Below are positions 8,166 to 21,072 of a DNA stretch of 25,051 bases, one piece after another. Position 1 is the stretch's first letter. Every line of letters begins with the position of its first letter. This stretch comes from Penium margaritaceum (Eukaryota > Streptophyta > Zygnematophyceae > Desmidiales > Peniaceae), in NCBI GenBank assembly GCA_023375785.1, contig SZWC01015107.1, positions 1-25,051 on the forward strand. Reading direction: 5' to 3'. The notes beneath the pieces were generated by a model. That model saw only the letters and a program-made list of their open reading frames with translations, ran no database searches and had not been told where the DNA came from. The translations under genes were made by a program, and so were the position numbers.

Positions 8166-8928
8166 GGTTTGGGAACACCCAGTATCACATAGCACGCACA
8201 GAAGGCTTCAATACGTTGTAGCACGGTGTGGAGACCATGCACGATGACCAACCAAACTAGGCATATGTCACTGACCATGACCAAATAATGTCACTAAGTG
8301 TGGTAAACTTTGACAACTCACAACACGAGTCACAAATGGTCAAGGTGGAGGGCAATGGTTTGTGAATACTAGTTATCTACTAACGAGTACAAATACCTTG
8401 AATATGTAGTGGCACAATGTGGCTTCAATGCACATTGACCAACCAAAGTATGCGTATGTAACTAACCATGATGAACAGATTTCACTTCATGTGGTCAACG
8501 TTGAAAACGCATAACACGATTCACAAATGGTCAGATGGGGAAACAATGGATTGGGAAGCCTATGTATTGGCTAGAAAGGACAAATAACTTCAATACGTAG
8601 TAGCACAGTGTGGCTAATATGCACACAAACCAATCAAACTAGGCATATGTCACCGATCATGACCAGAGAATTTCAATATGGATGGTCAACGTTGACCAAC
8701 CATAACACGAGTCACAAAGGGTCAGGAGAGGACACAATGCTATGAAAACATCGGTTTTCAACTACCAAGTACAATGACCTTCAGTCAGTAGTAGCGCGGT
8801 GTGGCTACCATGCACAATGACCGACCAAAGTAGGCATATTTACTGCCTTTGACCAAAGCAATCCGCTTTGTGTGGTCCACCTTGACAACTCATAATGCAA
8901 GTCAGAAATGGTCAGAGGGGGAAACAAT
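8166..8928. repeat. Example of the B-less 4-mer higher-order repeat (E-A-C-D)
   Basis: E starts at 8166, A at 8357, C at 8548 and D at 8739, with no B. The A monomer joins straight into a C that begins GGATTGGGAAGCC. The same form recurs with its own sequence variants at 11326-12087, 20039-20801 and 21982-22744, and with a truncated C at 17410-18135. Confidence 0.85.
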
Positions 8929-9227
8929 GGTTTGGGAATACCACGTACCACATAGCAAGCACAAGGGGCTTCAATACGTTGTGGCACGGTGTGGAGACCA
9001 TGCACGATGACCAACCAAAGTAGGCATATGTCACTGACCATGACCAAGCAATGTCACTAAGTGTGGTAAACTTTGACAACTCACAACACGAGTCACAAAT
9101 GGTCAGGGTGAAAGGTAATGGCTTGTGAATACTAGTTATCTACTAGCAAGTACAAATACCTTCAATATGTAGTGGCACAATGTGGCTTCAATGCACAGTG
9201 ACCAACCAAAGTATGCATATGTCACTN

Positions 9228-9494
9228 GGTTTGGGAATACCACGTACCACATAGCAAGCACAAGGGGCTTCAATACGTTGTGGCACGGTGTGGAGACCAT
9301 GCACGATGACCAACCAAAGTAGGCATATGTCACTGACCATGACCAAGCAATGTCACTAAGTGTGGTAAACTTTGACAACTCACAACACGAGTCACAAATG
9401 GTCAGGGTGAAAGGTAATGGCTTGTGAATACTAGTTATCTACTAGCAAGTACAAATACCTTCAATATGTAGTGGCACAATGTGGCTTCAATGCA
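9228..9494. other. False assembly duplication after N at 9227
   Basis: Bases 9228-9494 match 8929-9195 with no difference seen, and the copy restarts immediately after a lone N in the middle of an A monomer. True same-type neighbours in this array always show several differences, so an unmerged contig overlap is more likely than a real repeat. Confidence 0.75.
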
Positions 9495-10753
9495 TAGTGA
9501 CCACCCAGAGTATGCATATGTCGCTCACCATGTAGAAAGAATTTCACTTAATGTGGTCAACGTTGAAAACGCATAACACGAGTCACAAATGGTCCGAGCG
9601 GAAAACAATGGGCTCGGAACACTAGTTATCAACTAGGAAGTACAAAGACTTTCAACAAGCAGTGGCACGGTATGGCTAGCGTGCACAGTGACCAACCAAA
9701 GGATGCATACGTCACTGACTACGACCAAATAAGTCCACTATGTGTGGTCAACATTGACAACTCATAACACGAGTCACAAATGGTCAGAGGGAGAGAAAAT
9801 TGTTTGGGAAGCCTATGTATTGACTAGAAAGGACAAAGAACTTCAATACGTAGTGGCACGGTGTGGCTAATATGCACACAAAACAACCAACATAGGCATA
9901 TGTCACTAATCATGACCACATAACTTCAATATGGGTGGTCAACAATGACCAACCATAACACGAGTCACAAACGGTCAAGATAGGAAACAATGCTATGGGA
10001 ATATCGGTTATCAACTACCAAGTACAACGACCTTCATACAGTAGTAGCACGGTCTGGCTACCATGTACAATGACCGACCAAAGTAGGCATATGAACTACC
10101 TTTTACCAAAGAAATCCGCAGTGTGTGGTCAACGTTGACAACTCATAATACGAGTCACAAATGTTCAGAGGGGGAAACAATGGTTTGGAAACACCAATTA
10201 TCACATAGCAAGCACAAGGGGCTTCAATATGTTGTGGGACGGTGTGGAGACAATGCACGATGACCAACCAAAGTAGGCATATGTCACTGGCCATGACCAA
10301 CTAATGACACCAAGTGTGGTAAACTTTGACAACTCACAAAACGAGTCACAAATGGTCAGGGTGGAAGGTAATGGTTTGTGAATACTAGTTATCTACTAGC
10401 AAGTACAAATGCCTTCAATATGTAGTGGCACAATGTGGCCTCCATGCACAGTGACCAACCAAAGTATGCATATGTCACTAACCATGACGAACAAATTTCA
10501 CGTATGTGGTCAATGTTGAAAACAAATAACACGAGTCACAAATGGTCAGAGGGGGAAACAATGGATTGGGGACACTAGTTTTAAACTAGCAAGTACAAAG
10601 ACCTTCAACAAGCAGTGGAACGGTATGGCTAGCATGCACTGTGACTAACCAAAGGATGCATACGTCACTGACTACGACCGAATAAGTCCACTATGTGTGG
10701 TCAACATTGACAACTCATAACGCCAGTCCCAAATGGTTAGAGGGAGAAACAAT

Positions 10754-11135
10754 GGTTTGGGAAGCATATGTATTGACTAGAAAGGACAAAGAACTTCAAT
10801 ACGTAGTGGCACGGTGTGGCTAATATGCACACCAAACAACCAAACTAGGCATATGTCACTGATCATGACCACAGAATTTCAATATGGGTGGTCAACGTTG
10901 ACCAACCATAACACGAGTCACAAATGGTCAGAGGGAGAGAAAATTGTTTGGGAAGCCTATGTATTGACTAGAAAGGACAAAGAACTTCAATACGTAGTGG
11001 CACGGTGTGGCTAATATGCACACCAAACAACCAAACTAGGCATATGTCACTGATCATGACCACAGAATTTCAATATGGGTGGTCAACGTTGACCAACCAT
11101 AACACGAGTCACAAACGGTCAGGAGAGGTAATAAT
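10754..11135. repeat. Doubled C monomer with a B-type junction
   Basis: The monomer starting at 10754 is type C but ends with the GAGGGAGAGAAAAT tail normally found at the end of B. A second C monomer starts at 10945. Unequal exchange between B and C ends would produce this. Confidence 0.8.
11080..11095. repeat. Perfect 16-bp palindrome in C monomers (example copy)
   Basis: TGGTCAACGTTGACCA is its own reverse complement. It is present in most C monomers, for example also at 8683-8698. The other types have one-sided versions (GGTCAACGTTGACAAC in D, GGTAAACTTTGACAAC in E). Confidence 0.9.
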
Positions 11136-12469
11136 GCTATGGGAATATTGGATCTCAACTACCCAGTACAACAAACTTCAGTCAGTAGTAGCACGGTGTG
11201 GCTACCATGCACAACGACCGACCAAAGTATGCATATGTACTGCCTTAGACCAAAGAAATCCGCTGTGTGTGGTCAACGTTGACAACTCATAACACGAGTC
11301 ACGAATGGTCAGAGGGGGAAACAATGGTTCAGGAACACCAAGTATCACATAGCAAGCACAAGGAGCTTCAACACGCTGTGGCACGGTGTGGAAACCATGC
11401 ATGATGACCAACCAAAGTAGGCATATGTCACTGACCATGACCAAGTAATGTCACTAAGGGTGGTAAACTTTGACAACTCACAACACGAGTCACAAATGGT
11501 CAGGATGGAAAGTAATGGTTTATGAATACTAGTTATCTACTAGCAAGTGCAAATACCTTCAATATGTAGTGGAACAATGTGGCTTCAATGCACAGTGACC
11601 AACCAAAGTATGCAAATGTCACTGAGCATGACGAACAAATTTCACTTCGTGTGGTCAACGTTGAAAACGCATAACACGAGTCACAAATGATCACAGGGGA
11701 AAACAATGGATTGGGAACCCTATGTATTTGCTAGAAAGGACAAAGAACTTCAATACGTAGTGGCAGGTGCGGCTAATATGCACACCAAACAGTCAAACTA
11801 GGCATATGTCACTGATCATGACCAGACAATTTCAATATGGGTGGTCAACATTGACCAACCATAACACGAGTCACAAACGGTCAAGAGAGGAAACATTGCT
11901 ATGATAATATCAGTTTTCAACTACCAAGTACAATGACCTTTAGTCAGTAGTAGCGCGGTGTGGCTACCATGCACAATGACCGACCAGAGTAGGCATATTT
12001 ACTGCCTTTGACCAAAGAAATCTGCTGTGTGTGGTCCACGTTGACAACTCATAATACGAGTCACAGATGGTCACAGGGGGAAACAATGATCTGGGAACAC
12101 CAAGTATCACATAGCAAGCACAAGGGACTTCAATACGTCGTGGCACGGTGTGGGGACCATGCACGATGACCAACCAAAGTAGATATATGTCACTGACATT
12201 GACCGAATAATGTCACTAAGTGTGGTAAACTTTGACAACTCACAACACAAGTCACATATGGTCACGGTGGAAGGTAATGGTTTGTGAATAATAGTTTTCT
12301 ACTAGCAAGTACAAATACCTTCAATATGCAGTGGCACAATGTGGCTTCAATGCACAATGTCCACCCAAAGTATGCATATGTCACTGATCATGACCAAAGA
12401 ATTTCACTTCATGTAGTCAACATTGAAAATGCATTACAAGAGTCATAAATGGTCAGAGGGGAAAACAAT

Positions 12470-12851
12470 GGGTTGGGAACACTAGTTATCAACTAGTAAG
12501 TAAGAAGACCTTCAACAAATAGTGGCACGGTATAGCTAGCGTGCACAATGACCAACCAAAGGATGCATACGTCACTGACTACGACCGAATAAGTCCACTA
12601 TGTGTGGTCAACATTGACAACTCATAACACGAGTCACAAATGGTCAGAGGGGAAAACAATGGGTTGGGAACACTAGTTATCAACTAGTAAGTAAGAAGAC
12701 CTTCAACAAATAGTGGCACGGTATAGCTAGCGTGCACAATGACCAACCAAAGGATGCATACGTCACTGACTACGACCGAATAAGTCCACTATGTGTGGTC
12801 AACATTGACAACTCATAACACGAGTCACAAATGGTCAGAGGGAGAGAAAAT
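12470..12851. repeat. Tandem duplication of one B monomer
   Basis: Monomers 12470-12660 and 12661-12851 are both type B and identical over about 183 bases, including rare variants (GTAAGTAAGAAGACC and GGTATAGC). No N lies between them. This looks like a very recent one-monomer slip, or an assembly copy without a marker. Confidence 0.85.
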
Positions 12852-14450
12852 GGTTTGGGAAGCCTATGTATTCACTAGAAAGGACAAAGAACTTCAATAC
12901 GTAGTGGCACGGTGTGGCTAATATGCACACCAAACAACCAAACTAGGCATATGTCACTGATCATGACCACAAAATTTCAATATGTGTGGTCAACGTTGAC
13001 CAACCATACCACGAGTCACAAACGGTCACGACAGGAAACAATGCTCTGGGAATATTGGTTCTCAACTACCAAGTACAACGACCTTCATTCAGTAGTAGCA
13101 CGGTGTGGCTACCATGTACAATGATCGACCAAAGTAGGCATATGTACTGCCTTTGACCAAAAAATCCGCTGTGTGTGGTCCACGTTGACAACTTATAATA
13201 TGAGTCACAAATGGTCAGAGGGGGAAACAATGGTTTGGGAACACCACGTATCACATACCAAGCACACGGGGCTTCAATACGTTGTGGCACGGTGTGGGGA
13301 CCATGCACGATGACCAACCAAAGTAGGCATATGTCACTGACCATGACCAAATGATTTCACTAAGTGTGGTAAACTTTGACAACTCACAACACGAGTCACA
13401 AATGGTCAGGGTGGAAGGTAATGGGTTGTGAATACTAGTTATCTACTAGCAAGTACAAATACCTTCAATATGTAGTGGCACAATGTGGCTTCAATTCACA
13501 GTGACCATCCAAATTATGCATATGTCACTAACCATGACGAAAGAATTTCACTTCATGTGGTCAACGTTGAACACGCATAACACGAGTCGCAAATGCTAAG
13601 AGGGGAAAACAATGGGTTGGGAACACTAGTTATCAACTAGGAAGTACAAAGACCTTCAACAAGCAGTGGCACGGTACGGCTAGCGTGCACAGTGACCAAC
13701 CAAAGGATGCATACGTCACTGACTACGACCGAATAAGTCCACTATGTGTGGTCAACATTGACAACTCATAACACGAGTCACAAATGGTCAGAGGTAGAGA
13801 AAATGGTTTGGGAAGCCTATGCATTGACTAGAAAGGACAAAGAACTTCAATACGTAGTGGCACGGTGTGGCTAATATGCACACCAAACAACCAAACTAGG
13901 CATATGTCAGTGATCATGACCACATAATTCCAATATGGATGGTCAAAATTGACCAACCATAACATGAGTCACAAACGGTCTGGACAGGAAACAATGCTAT
14001 GGGACAATCGGTTCTCAACTACCAAGTACAACGACCTTCATTCATTATTAGCACGGTGTGGCTACCGTGTACACTGACCGAACAAAGTAGGCATATGTAC
14101 TGCCTTTGACCAAGGAAATCCGCTGTGTGTGGTCAATGTTGACAACTTATAATACGAGTCACAAATGGTCAGAGGGGGAAACAATGGTTTGGAAACACCA
14201 AGTATCACACAGCAAGCACACGGGGCTTCAATACATTGTGGCACGGTGTGGAGACCATGCACGATGACCAACCAAAGTAGGCATATGTCACTGACCATGA
14301 CCAAATAATGTTAGTAAGTGTGGTAAACTTTCACAACTCACAACACGAGTCACAAATGGTCAGGGTGGAAGGTAATGGGTTGTGAATACTAGTTGTCTAC
14401 TAGCAAGTACAAACACCTTCAATATGTAGTGGCACAATGTGGCTTCAATG

Positions 14451-14682
14451 NNNNNNNNNNNNNNNNNNNNNNNNNNNNNNNNNNNNNNNNNNNNNNNNNN
14501 NNNNNNNNNNNNNNNNNNNNNNNNNNNNNNNNNNNNNNNNNNNNNNNNNNNNNNNNNNNNNNNNNNNNNNNNNNNNNNNNNNNNNNNNNNNNNNNNNNNN
14601 NNNNNNNNNNNNNNNNNNNNNNNNNNNNNNNNNNNNNNNNNNNNNNNNNNNNNNNNNNNNNNNNNNNNNNNNNNNNNNNNNN
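14451..14682. other. 232-N assembly gap inside the array
   Basis: The gap starts 74 bases into an A monomer (begun at 14377) and ends 81 bases into a B monomer. A direct A-to-B passage needs 198 missing bases, not 232. The near-identical block at 16456-17790 shows A followed directly by B (17028, 17219), which supports 198. Confidence 0.85.
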
Positions 14683-14792
14683 ACCAACCAAAGGATGCAT
14701 ACGTCACTGACTGCGACCGAATAAGTCCACTGTGTGTGGTCAACATTGACAACTCATAACAGGAGTCACAAATGGTCAAAGGGAGAGACAAT

Positions 14793-14985
14793 GATTTGGG
14801 AAGCCTATGTATTGACTAGAAAGGACAACGAACTTCAATACGTAGTGGCACGGTGTGGCTTATATGCAGACCAAACAACCAAACTAGGCATATGTCACTG
14901 ATCATGACCACGGAATTTCAATATGGGTGGTCAACGTTGACCAACTCATGATACGAGTCACAAATGGTCAGAGGGAGGAAACAAT
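14793..14985. repeat. C/D hybrid monomer
   Basis: It starts as type C, switches to the end of type D near 14940 (from the palindrome into CAACTCATGATACGAGTC), and is followed by E at 14986. It is 193 bp long and replaces a C plus a D, consistent with recombination in the shared GTCAACGTTGAC stretch. Confidence 0.8.
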
Positions 14986-16131
14986 GGTTTGGGAACACCA
15001 AGTATTACATAGCAAGCACAAGGGGCTTCAATACACTGTGGCACGGTGTGGAGCCCATGCATGATGACCAACGAATGTAGGCATATGTCACTGACCATGA
15101 CCAAGTTATGTCACTAAGTGTGGTAAACTTTGACAACTCACAACACGAGTCACAAATGGTCAGGGTGGAAGGTATTGGTTTGTGTACACTAGTTACCTAC
15201 TAAAAAGTACAAATACCTTCAATATGTAGTGGCACAATGTGGCTTCAATGCACAGTGACCAACCAAAGTATGCATATGTCACTAACCATGACGAACAAAT
15301 TTTACTTCATGTGGTCAACGTTGAAAACGAATAACACGAGTCACAAATGGTCAGAGGGGAAAACAATGGGTTGGGAACACTAGTTATCAAATAGCAAGCA
15401 CAACGACCTTCAACAAGCAGTGGCACGGTATGGCTAGCGTGCACAGTGACCAACCAAAGGATGCATACGTCAGTGACTACGACCGAATAAGTCCACTATG
15501 TGTGGTCAGCATTCACAACTCATAACACGAGTCACAAATGGTTAGAGGGAGAGAAAATGGTTTGGGAAGCCTATGTATTGACGAGAAAGGACAAAGAACT
15601 TCAATACGGAGTGACACAGTGTTGCTAATATGCACACCAAACAGCCAAAGTAGGCATATGTCACTGATCATGACCACATAATTTCAGTATGGGTGGTCAA
15701 CGTTGACCAACCATAACACGGGTCCCAAAACGGTCAGGAGAGGAAAAAATGCTATGAGAATATCGGTTCTCAACTACCAAGTACAATGAACTTCAGTCAG
15801 TAGTATCGCGGTGTGGCTACCATGCACAATGACTGACCAAAGTAGGCATATTTACTGCCTTTGACCAAAGAAATCCGCTGTGTGTGGTCCACGTTGACAA
15901 CTCATAATACGATTCACAAATGGTCAGAGGGGGAAACAATGGTTTGGGAATACCACGTATCGTATAGCAAGCACCAGGGGCTTTTATACGTTGTGGCACG
16001 GTGTGGGGACCATGCACGATGACCAACCAAAGTAGGCATGTGTCACTGACCATGAAAAAATAATGTCTCTAAGTGTGGTAAACTTTGACAACTCACAACA
16101 CGAGTCACAAATGGTCAGGGTGGAAGGTAAT

Positions 16132-16265
16132 GGGTTGTGAATACTAGTTATCTACTAGCAAGTACAAATACCTTCAATATGTAGTGGCACAATGTCGCTT
16201 CAATGCACAGTGACCACCCAAAGTATGCATATGTCACTGACCATGACGAAAGAGGGGAAACCAAA
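16132..16265. repeat. A monomer with a 57-bp internal deletion
   Basis: The A monomer passes from GACGAAAG directly to AGGGGAAACC, losing the stretch that normally holds the ACGAGTCACAAATGG block. It is 134 bp instead of 191. Confidence 0.85.
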
Positions 16266-16455
16266 GGGTTGGGAACACTAGTTATCAACTAGAAAGTACA
16301 AAGACCTTCAACAAGCAGTGGCACAATATGGCTAGCGTGCAAGTGACCAACCAAAGGATGCATACGTCACTGACTACGACCGAATAAGTCCACTATGTGT
16401 GGTCAACATTGACAACTCATAACACGAGTCACAAATGGTCAGAGGTAGAGAATAT

Positions 16456-17789
16456 GGTTTGGGAAGCCTATGCATTGACTAGAAAGGACAAAGAACTTCA
16501 ATACGTAGTGGCACGGTGTGGCTAATATGCACACTAAACAACCAAACTAGGCATATGTCACTGATCATGACCCCATAATTCCAATATGGATGGTCAACGC
16601 TGACCAACCATAACATGAGTCACAAACGGTCCGGACAGGAAACAATGCTATGGGAACATCGGTTCTCAACTACCAAGTACAACGACCTTCATTCATTATT
16701 AGGACGGTGTGGCTACCGTGTACACTGAGCGACCAAAGTAGGCATATGTACTGCCTTTGACCAAGGAAATCCGCTGTGTGTGGTCAATGTTGACAACTTA
16801 TAATACGAGTCACAAATGGTCACAGGGGGAAACAATGGTTTGGAAACACCAAGTATCACACAGCAAGCACACGGGGCTTCAAAACATTGTGGCAGGGTGT
16901 GGAGACCATGCACGATGACCAACCAAAGTAGGCATATGTCACTGACCATGACCAAATAATGTTAGTAAGTGTGGTAAACTTTCACAACTCACAACACGAG
17001 TCACAAATGGTCAGGGTGGAAGGTAATGGGTTGTGAATACTAGTTGTCTACTAGCAAGTACAAACACCTTCAATATGTAGTGGCACAATGTGGCTTCAAT
17101 GGACAGTGACCAACCAAAGCATGCATATGTCACTGAACATGACGAAATAATTTCACTTCATGTGGTCAACGCTGAAAACGCATAACACGAGTCACAAATG
17201 GTCAGAGGGGAAAACAATGGGTTGGGAATCCTAGTTATCAACTAGGAAGTACAAAGACCTCAACAAGTAGTGGCACGGTATGGCTAGCGTGCATACTCAC
17301 CAACCAAAGGATGCATACGTCACTGACTGCGACCGAATAAGTCCACTATGTGTGGTCAGCATTCACAACTCATAACACGAGTCACAAATGGTCAGAGGGA
17401 GGAAACAATGGTTTGGGAACACCAAGTATTACATAGCAAGCACAAGGGGCTTCAATACACTGTGGCACGGTGTGGAGCCCATGCATGATGACCAACCAAT
17501 GTAGGCATATGTCACTGACCATGACCAAGTAATGTCACTAAGTGTGGTAAACTTTGACAACTCACAACACGAGTCACAAATGGTCAGGGTGGAAGGTATT
17601 GGTTTGTGTACACTAGTTACCTACTAAAAAGTACAAATACCTTCAATATGTAGTGGCACAATGTGGCTTCAATGCACAGTGACCAACCAAAGTATGCATA
17701 TGTCACTAACCATGACGAACAAATTTCACTTCATGTGGTCAACGCTGAACACGCATAACTCGAGTCACAAATGGTCATAGGAGAAAACA
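16456..17789. repeat. Segmental duplication of 13805-15367 within the array
   Basis: Monomers from C at 16456 to A at 17601 carry the same private variants as those from C at 13805 to A at 15177. Examples are CATTCATTATTAG, CTACCGTGTACACTGA, AGTATTACATAG and GTGTACACTAGTTACC. The offset falls from 2651 to 2424, explained by the extra 193-bp hybrid monomer plus 34 surplus Ns. Confidence 0.82.
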
Positions 17790-20700
17790 AACAACTTCAA
17801 TACGTACTGGCACGGTGTGGCTAATATGCACACCAAACAATCATACTAGGCATATGTCACTGATCATGACCAGAGAATTTCAATATGGGTGGTCAACATT
17901 GACCAACCATAACATGAGTCACAAACGGTCAGGAGAGGAAACAATGCTATGAGAATATCGGTTCTCAACTACCAAGTACAATGACCTTCAGTCAGTAGTA
18001 GCGCGGTGTGGCTACCATGCACAATGACCGACCAAAGTAGGCATATTTTCTGCCTTCGACCAAAGAAATGCGCTGTGTGTGGTCCACGTTGACAACTCAT
18101 AATACAAGTCACAAATGGTCAGAGGGGGAAACAATTGTTTGGGAACACCACGTATAACATAGCAAGCACAAGGGGCTTCAATACGTTGTGGCACGGTGTG
18201 AGGACCATGCATGATGACCAGCCAAGTAGGCATATGTCACTGACCATGACCAAATAATGTCACGAAGTGTGGTATACATTGACAACTCACAATACGAGTC
18301 ACAAATGGTCAGGGTGGAAGGTAATGGTTTGTGAATTCTAGTTATCTAATAGCAAGTACAAATACCTTCAATATGAAGTGGCACAATGTGGCTTTACTGC
18401 ACAGTGACCACCCAAAGTATGCATATGTCACTGACCATGACGAAAGAATTTCACTTAATGTGGTCAACGTTGAAGACGCATAACACGAGTCACAAACGGT
18501 CAGAGGGGAAAACAATGGGTTGGGAACACTAGTTATCAACTAGCAAGCACAACGACCTTCAACAAGCCGTGGCACGGTATGGCTAGCGTGCAACGTGACC
18601 AACCAAAGGATGCATACGTCACTGACTACGACCAAATAAATCCACTATGTATGGTGAACATTTACAACTCATAACACGAGTCACAAATGGTCAGAGGAAG
18701 AGAAAATGGTTTGAGAAGCCTATGTATTGACTAGAAAGAACAAAAAACTTCAATACGTAGTGGCACGGTGTGGCTAATATGGACACCAAACAACCAAACT
18801 AGGCATATGTCACTGATCATGACCACATGAATTCAATATGGGTGGTCAACATTGACCAACCATAACACGAGTCACAAACGGGCAGGACAAGAAACATTTA
18901 TATGTGAATATCGGTTCTCAACTACCAAGTACGACCTTCATTCAGTAGTAGCACGGTGTGGCTACCATGTACAATGACCGACCAAAGTAGGCATATGTAC
19001 TGCCTTTGACCAAAGAAATCCACCGTGTGTGGTCGACGTTGACAACTCATAATACGAGTCACAAATGGTCAGAGGGAGGAACAATGGTTTGAGAACACCA
19101 AGTATCACATAGCAAGCACAATGGGCTTCAATACGTTGTGGCACGGTGTGGAGACCATGCACGATGACCAACGAAAGTAGGCATATGTCACTGACCATGA
19201 CCAAACAATGTCACTAAGTGTGGTAAACTTTGACAACTCACAACACAAGTCACAAATGGTCAGGGTGGAAGGTAATGGTTTGTGAATACTAGTTTTCTAC
19301 TGGTAAGTACAAATTCTTTCAATGTTTAGTGGCACAATGTGGCCTCGATGTACAGTGACCAACCAAAGTATGCATATGTCACTAACCATGACGAACAAAT
19401 TTCACGTATGTGGTCAATCTTGAGAACGCATAACACGAGTCACAAATGGTTAGAGGGGAAAACAATGCATTGGGGACACTAGTTATTAACTAGCAAGTAC
19501 AAAGACATTCAACAAGCATTGACACGGTATGGCTAGAGTGCACAGTGACCAACCAAGGGATGCATACGTCACTGACTACGACCGAATAAGTCCACTATGT
19601 GTGGTCAACATTGACAACTCATAACACGAGTCACAAATGATCAGAGGGAGAGAAAATGGTCCGGGAAGCCTGTGAATTGACTAGAAAGGACAAAGAATTT
19701 CAATACGTAGTGGCACGGTGTGGCTAATATGCACACCAAACAACCAAACTAGGCATATGTCAATGGTCATGACCACAGAATTTGAATATGGGTGGTCAAC
19801 GTTGACCAACCATAACACGAGTCACAAACGGTCAGGACAGGAATCAATGTTATGGGAATATCGGTTGTCAACTACCAAGTAAAGCGACCTTGAGTCAGTA
19901 GTAGCACTATGTGGCTACCATGCACATTGACCGGCCAAAGTAGGCATATGGACTGCCTTTGACCAAAGAAATCCGCTGTGTGTGGTCAACGTTGACAACT
20001 CATAATACGAGTCACGAATGGTCAGAGGGGGAAACAATGGTTTGGGAACACCAAGTATCACATAGTAAGCACAAGGCGCTTCAATACGTTGTGGCACGGT
20101 TTGGAGACCATGCAAGATGACCAACCAAAGTAGGCATATGTCACTGACCATGACCAAATAATGTCACTACGTGTGGTAAACTTTGACAACTCACAACACA
20201 AGTCACAAATGGTCAGGGTGGAAGGTAATGGTTTGTGAATACTAGTTTTCTACTAGCAAGTACAAATACCTTCAATATGTAGTGGCACGATGTGGCTTCA
20301 ATGCACAATGACCAACCAAAGTATGCATATGTCACTAACCATGACGAACAAAATTCACTTCATGAGGTCAACGTTGAAAACGCATAACACGAGCCACAAA
20401 TGGTCAGAGGGGAAAACAATGGATTGGGAAGCCTATGTACCGGCTAGAAAGGACAAAGAACTTCAATTCATAGTGGCACGGTGTGGCTAATATGCACACC
20501 AAACAATCAAACTATGCATATGTCACTGATCATGACCAGAGAATTTCAATATGGGTGGTGAACAATCACCAACCATAACACGAGTCATGAACGGTCAGGA
20601 GAGGAAACAATGCTATGAGAATATCAGTTTTCAACTACCAAGTACAATGACCTTCAGTCAGTAGTAGCGCGGTGTGGCTACCATGCACAATGACCGACCA

Positions 20701-20847
20701 GAGTAGGCATATTTACTGCCTTTGACCAAAGAAATCCGCTGTGTGTGGTCCACGTTGACAACTCATAATACGAGTCACAGATGGTCACAGGGGGAAACAA
20801 TGGTCTGGGAACACCACGTATCACATACCAAGCTCAAGGGACTTCAN

Positions 20848-21072
20848 TATCGGTTCTCAACTACCAAGTACAATGACCTTCAGTCAGTAGTAGCGCGGTG
20901 TGGCTACCATGCACAATGACCGACCAGAGTAGGCATATTTACTGCCTTTGACCAAAGAAATCCGCTGTGTGTGGTCCACGTTGACAACTCATAATACGAG
21001 TCACAGATGGTCACAGGGGGAAACAATGGTCTGGGAACACCACGTATCACATACCAAGCTCAAGGGACTTCA
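20848..21072. other. False assembly duplication after N at 20847
   Basis: Bases 20848-21072 repeat 20622-20846 (225 bp) with two early differences, restarting after a lone N in the middle of an E monomer. The repeat breaks the D-E-A order. An unmerged contig or haplotype overlap is the likely cause. Confidence 0.8.

Noticed and set aside
14360..14791. Open frames crossing the N gap
   Set aside because: They consist mostly of unknown bases.
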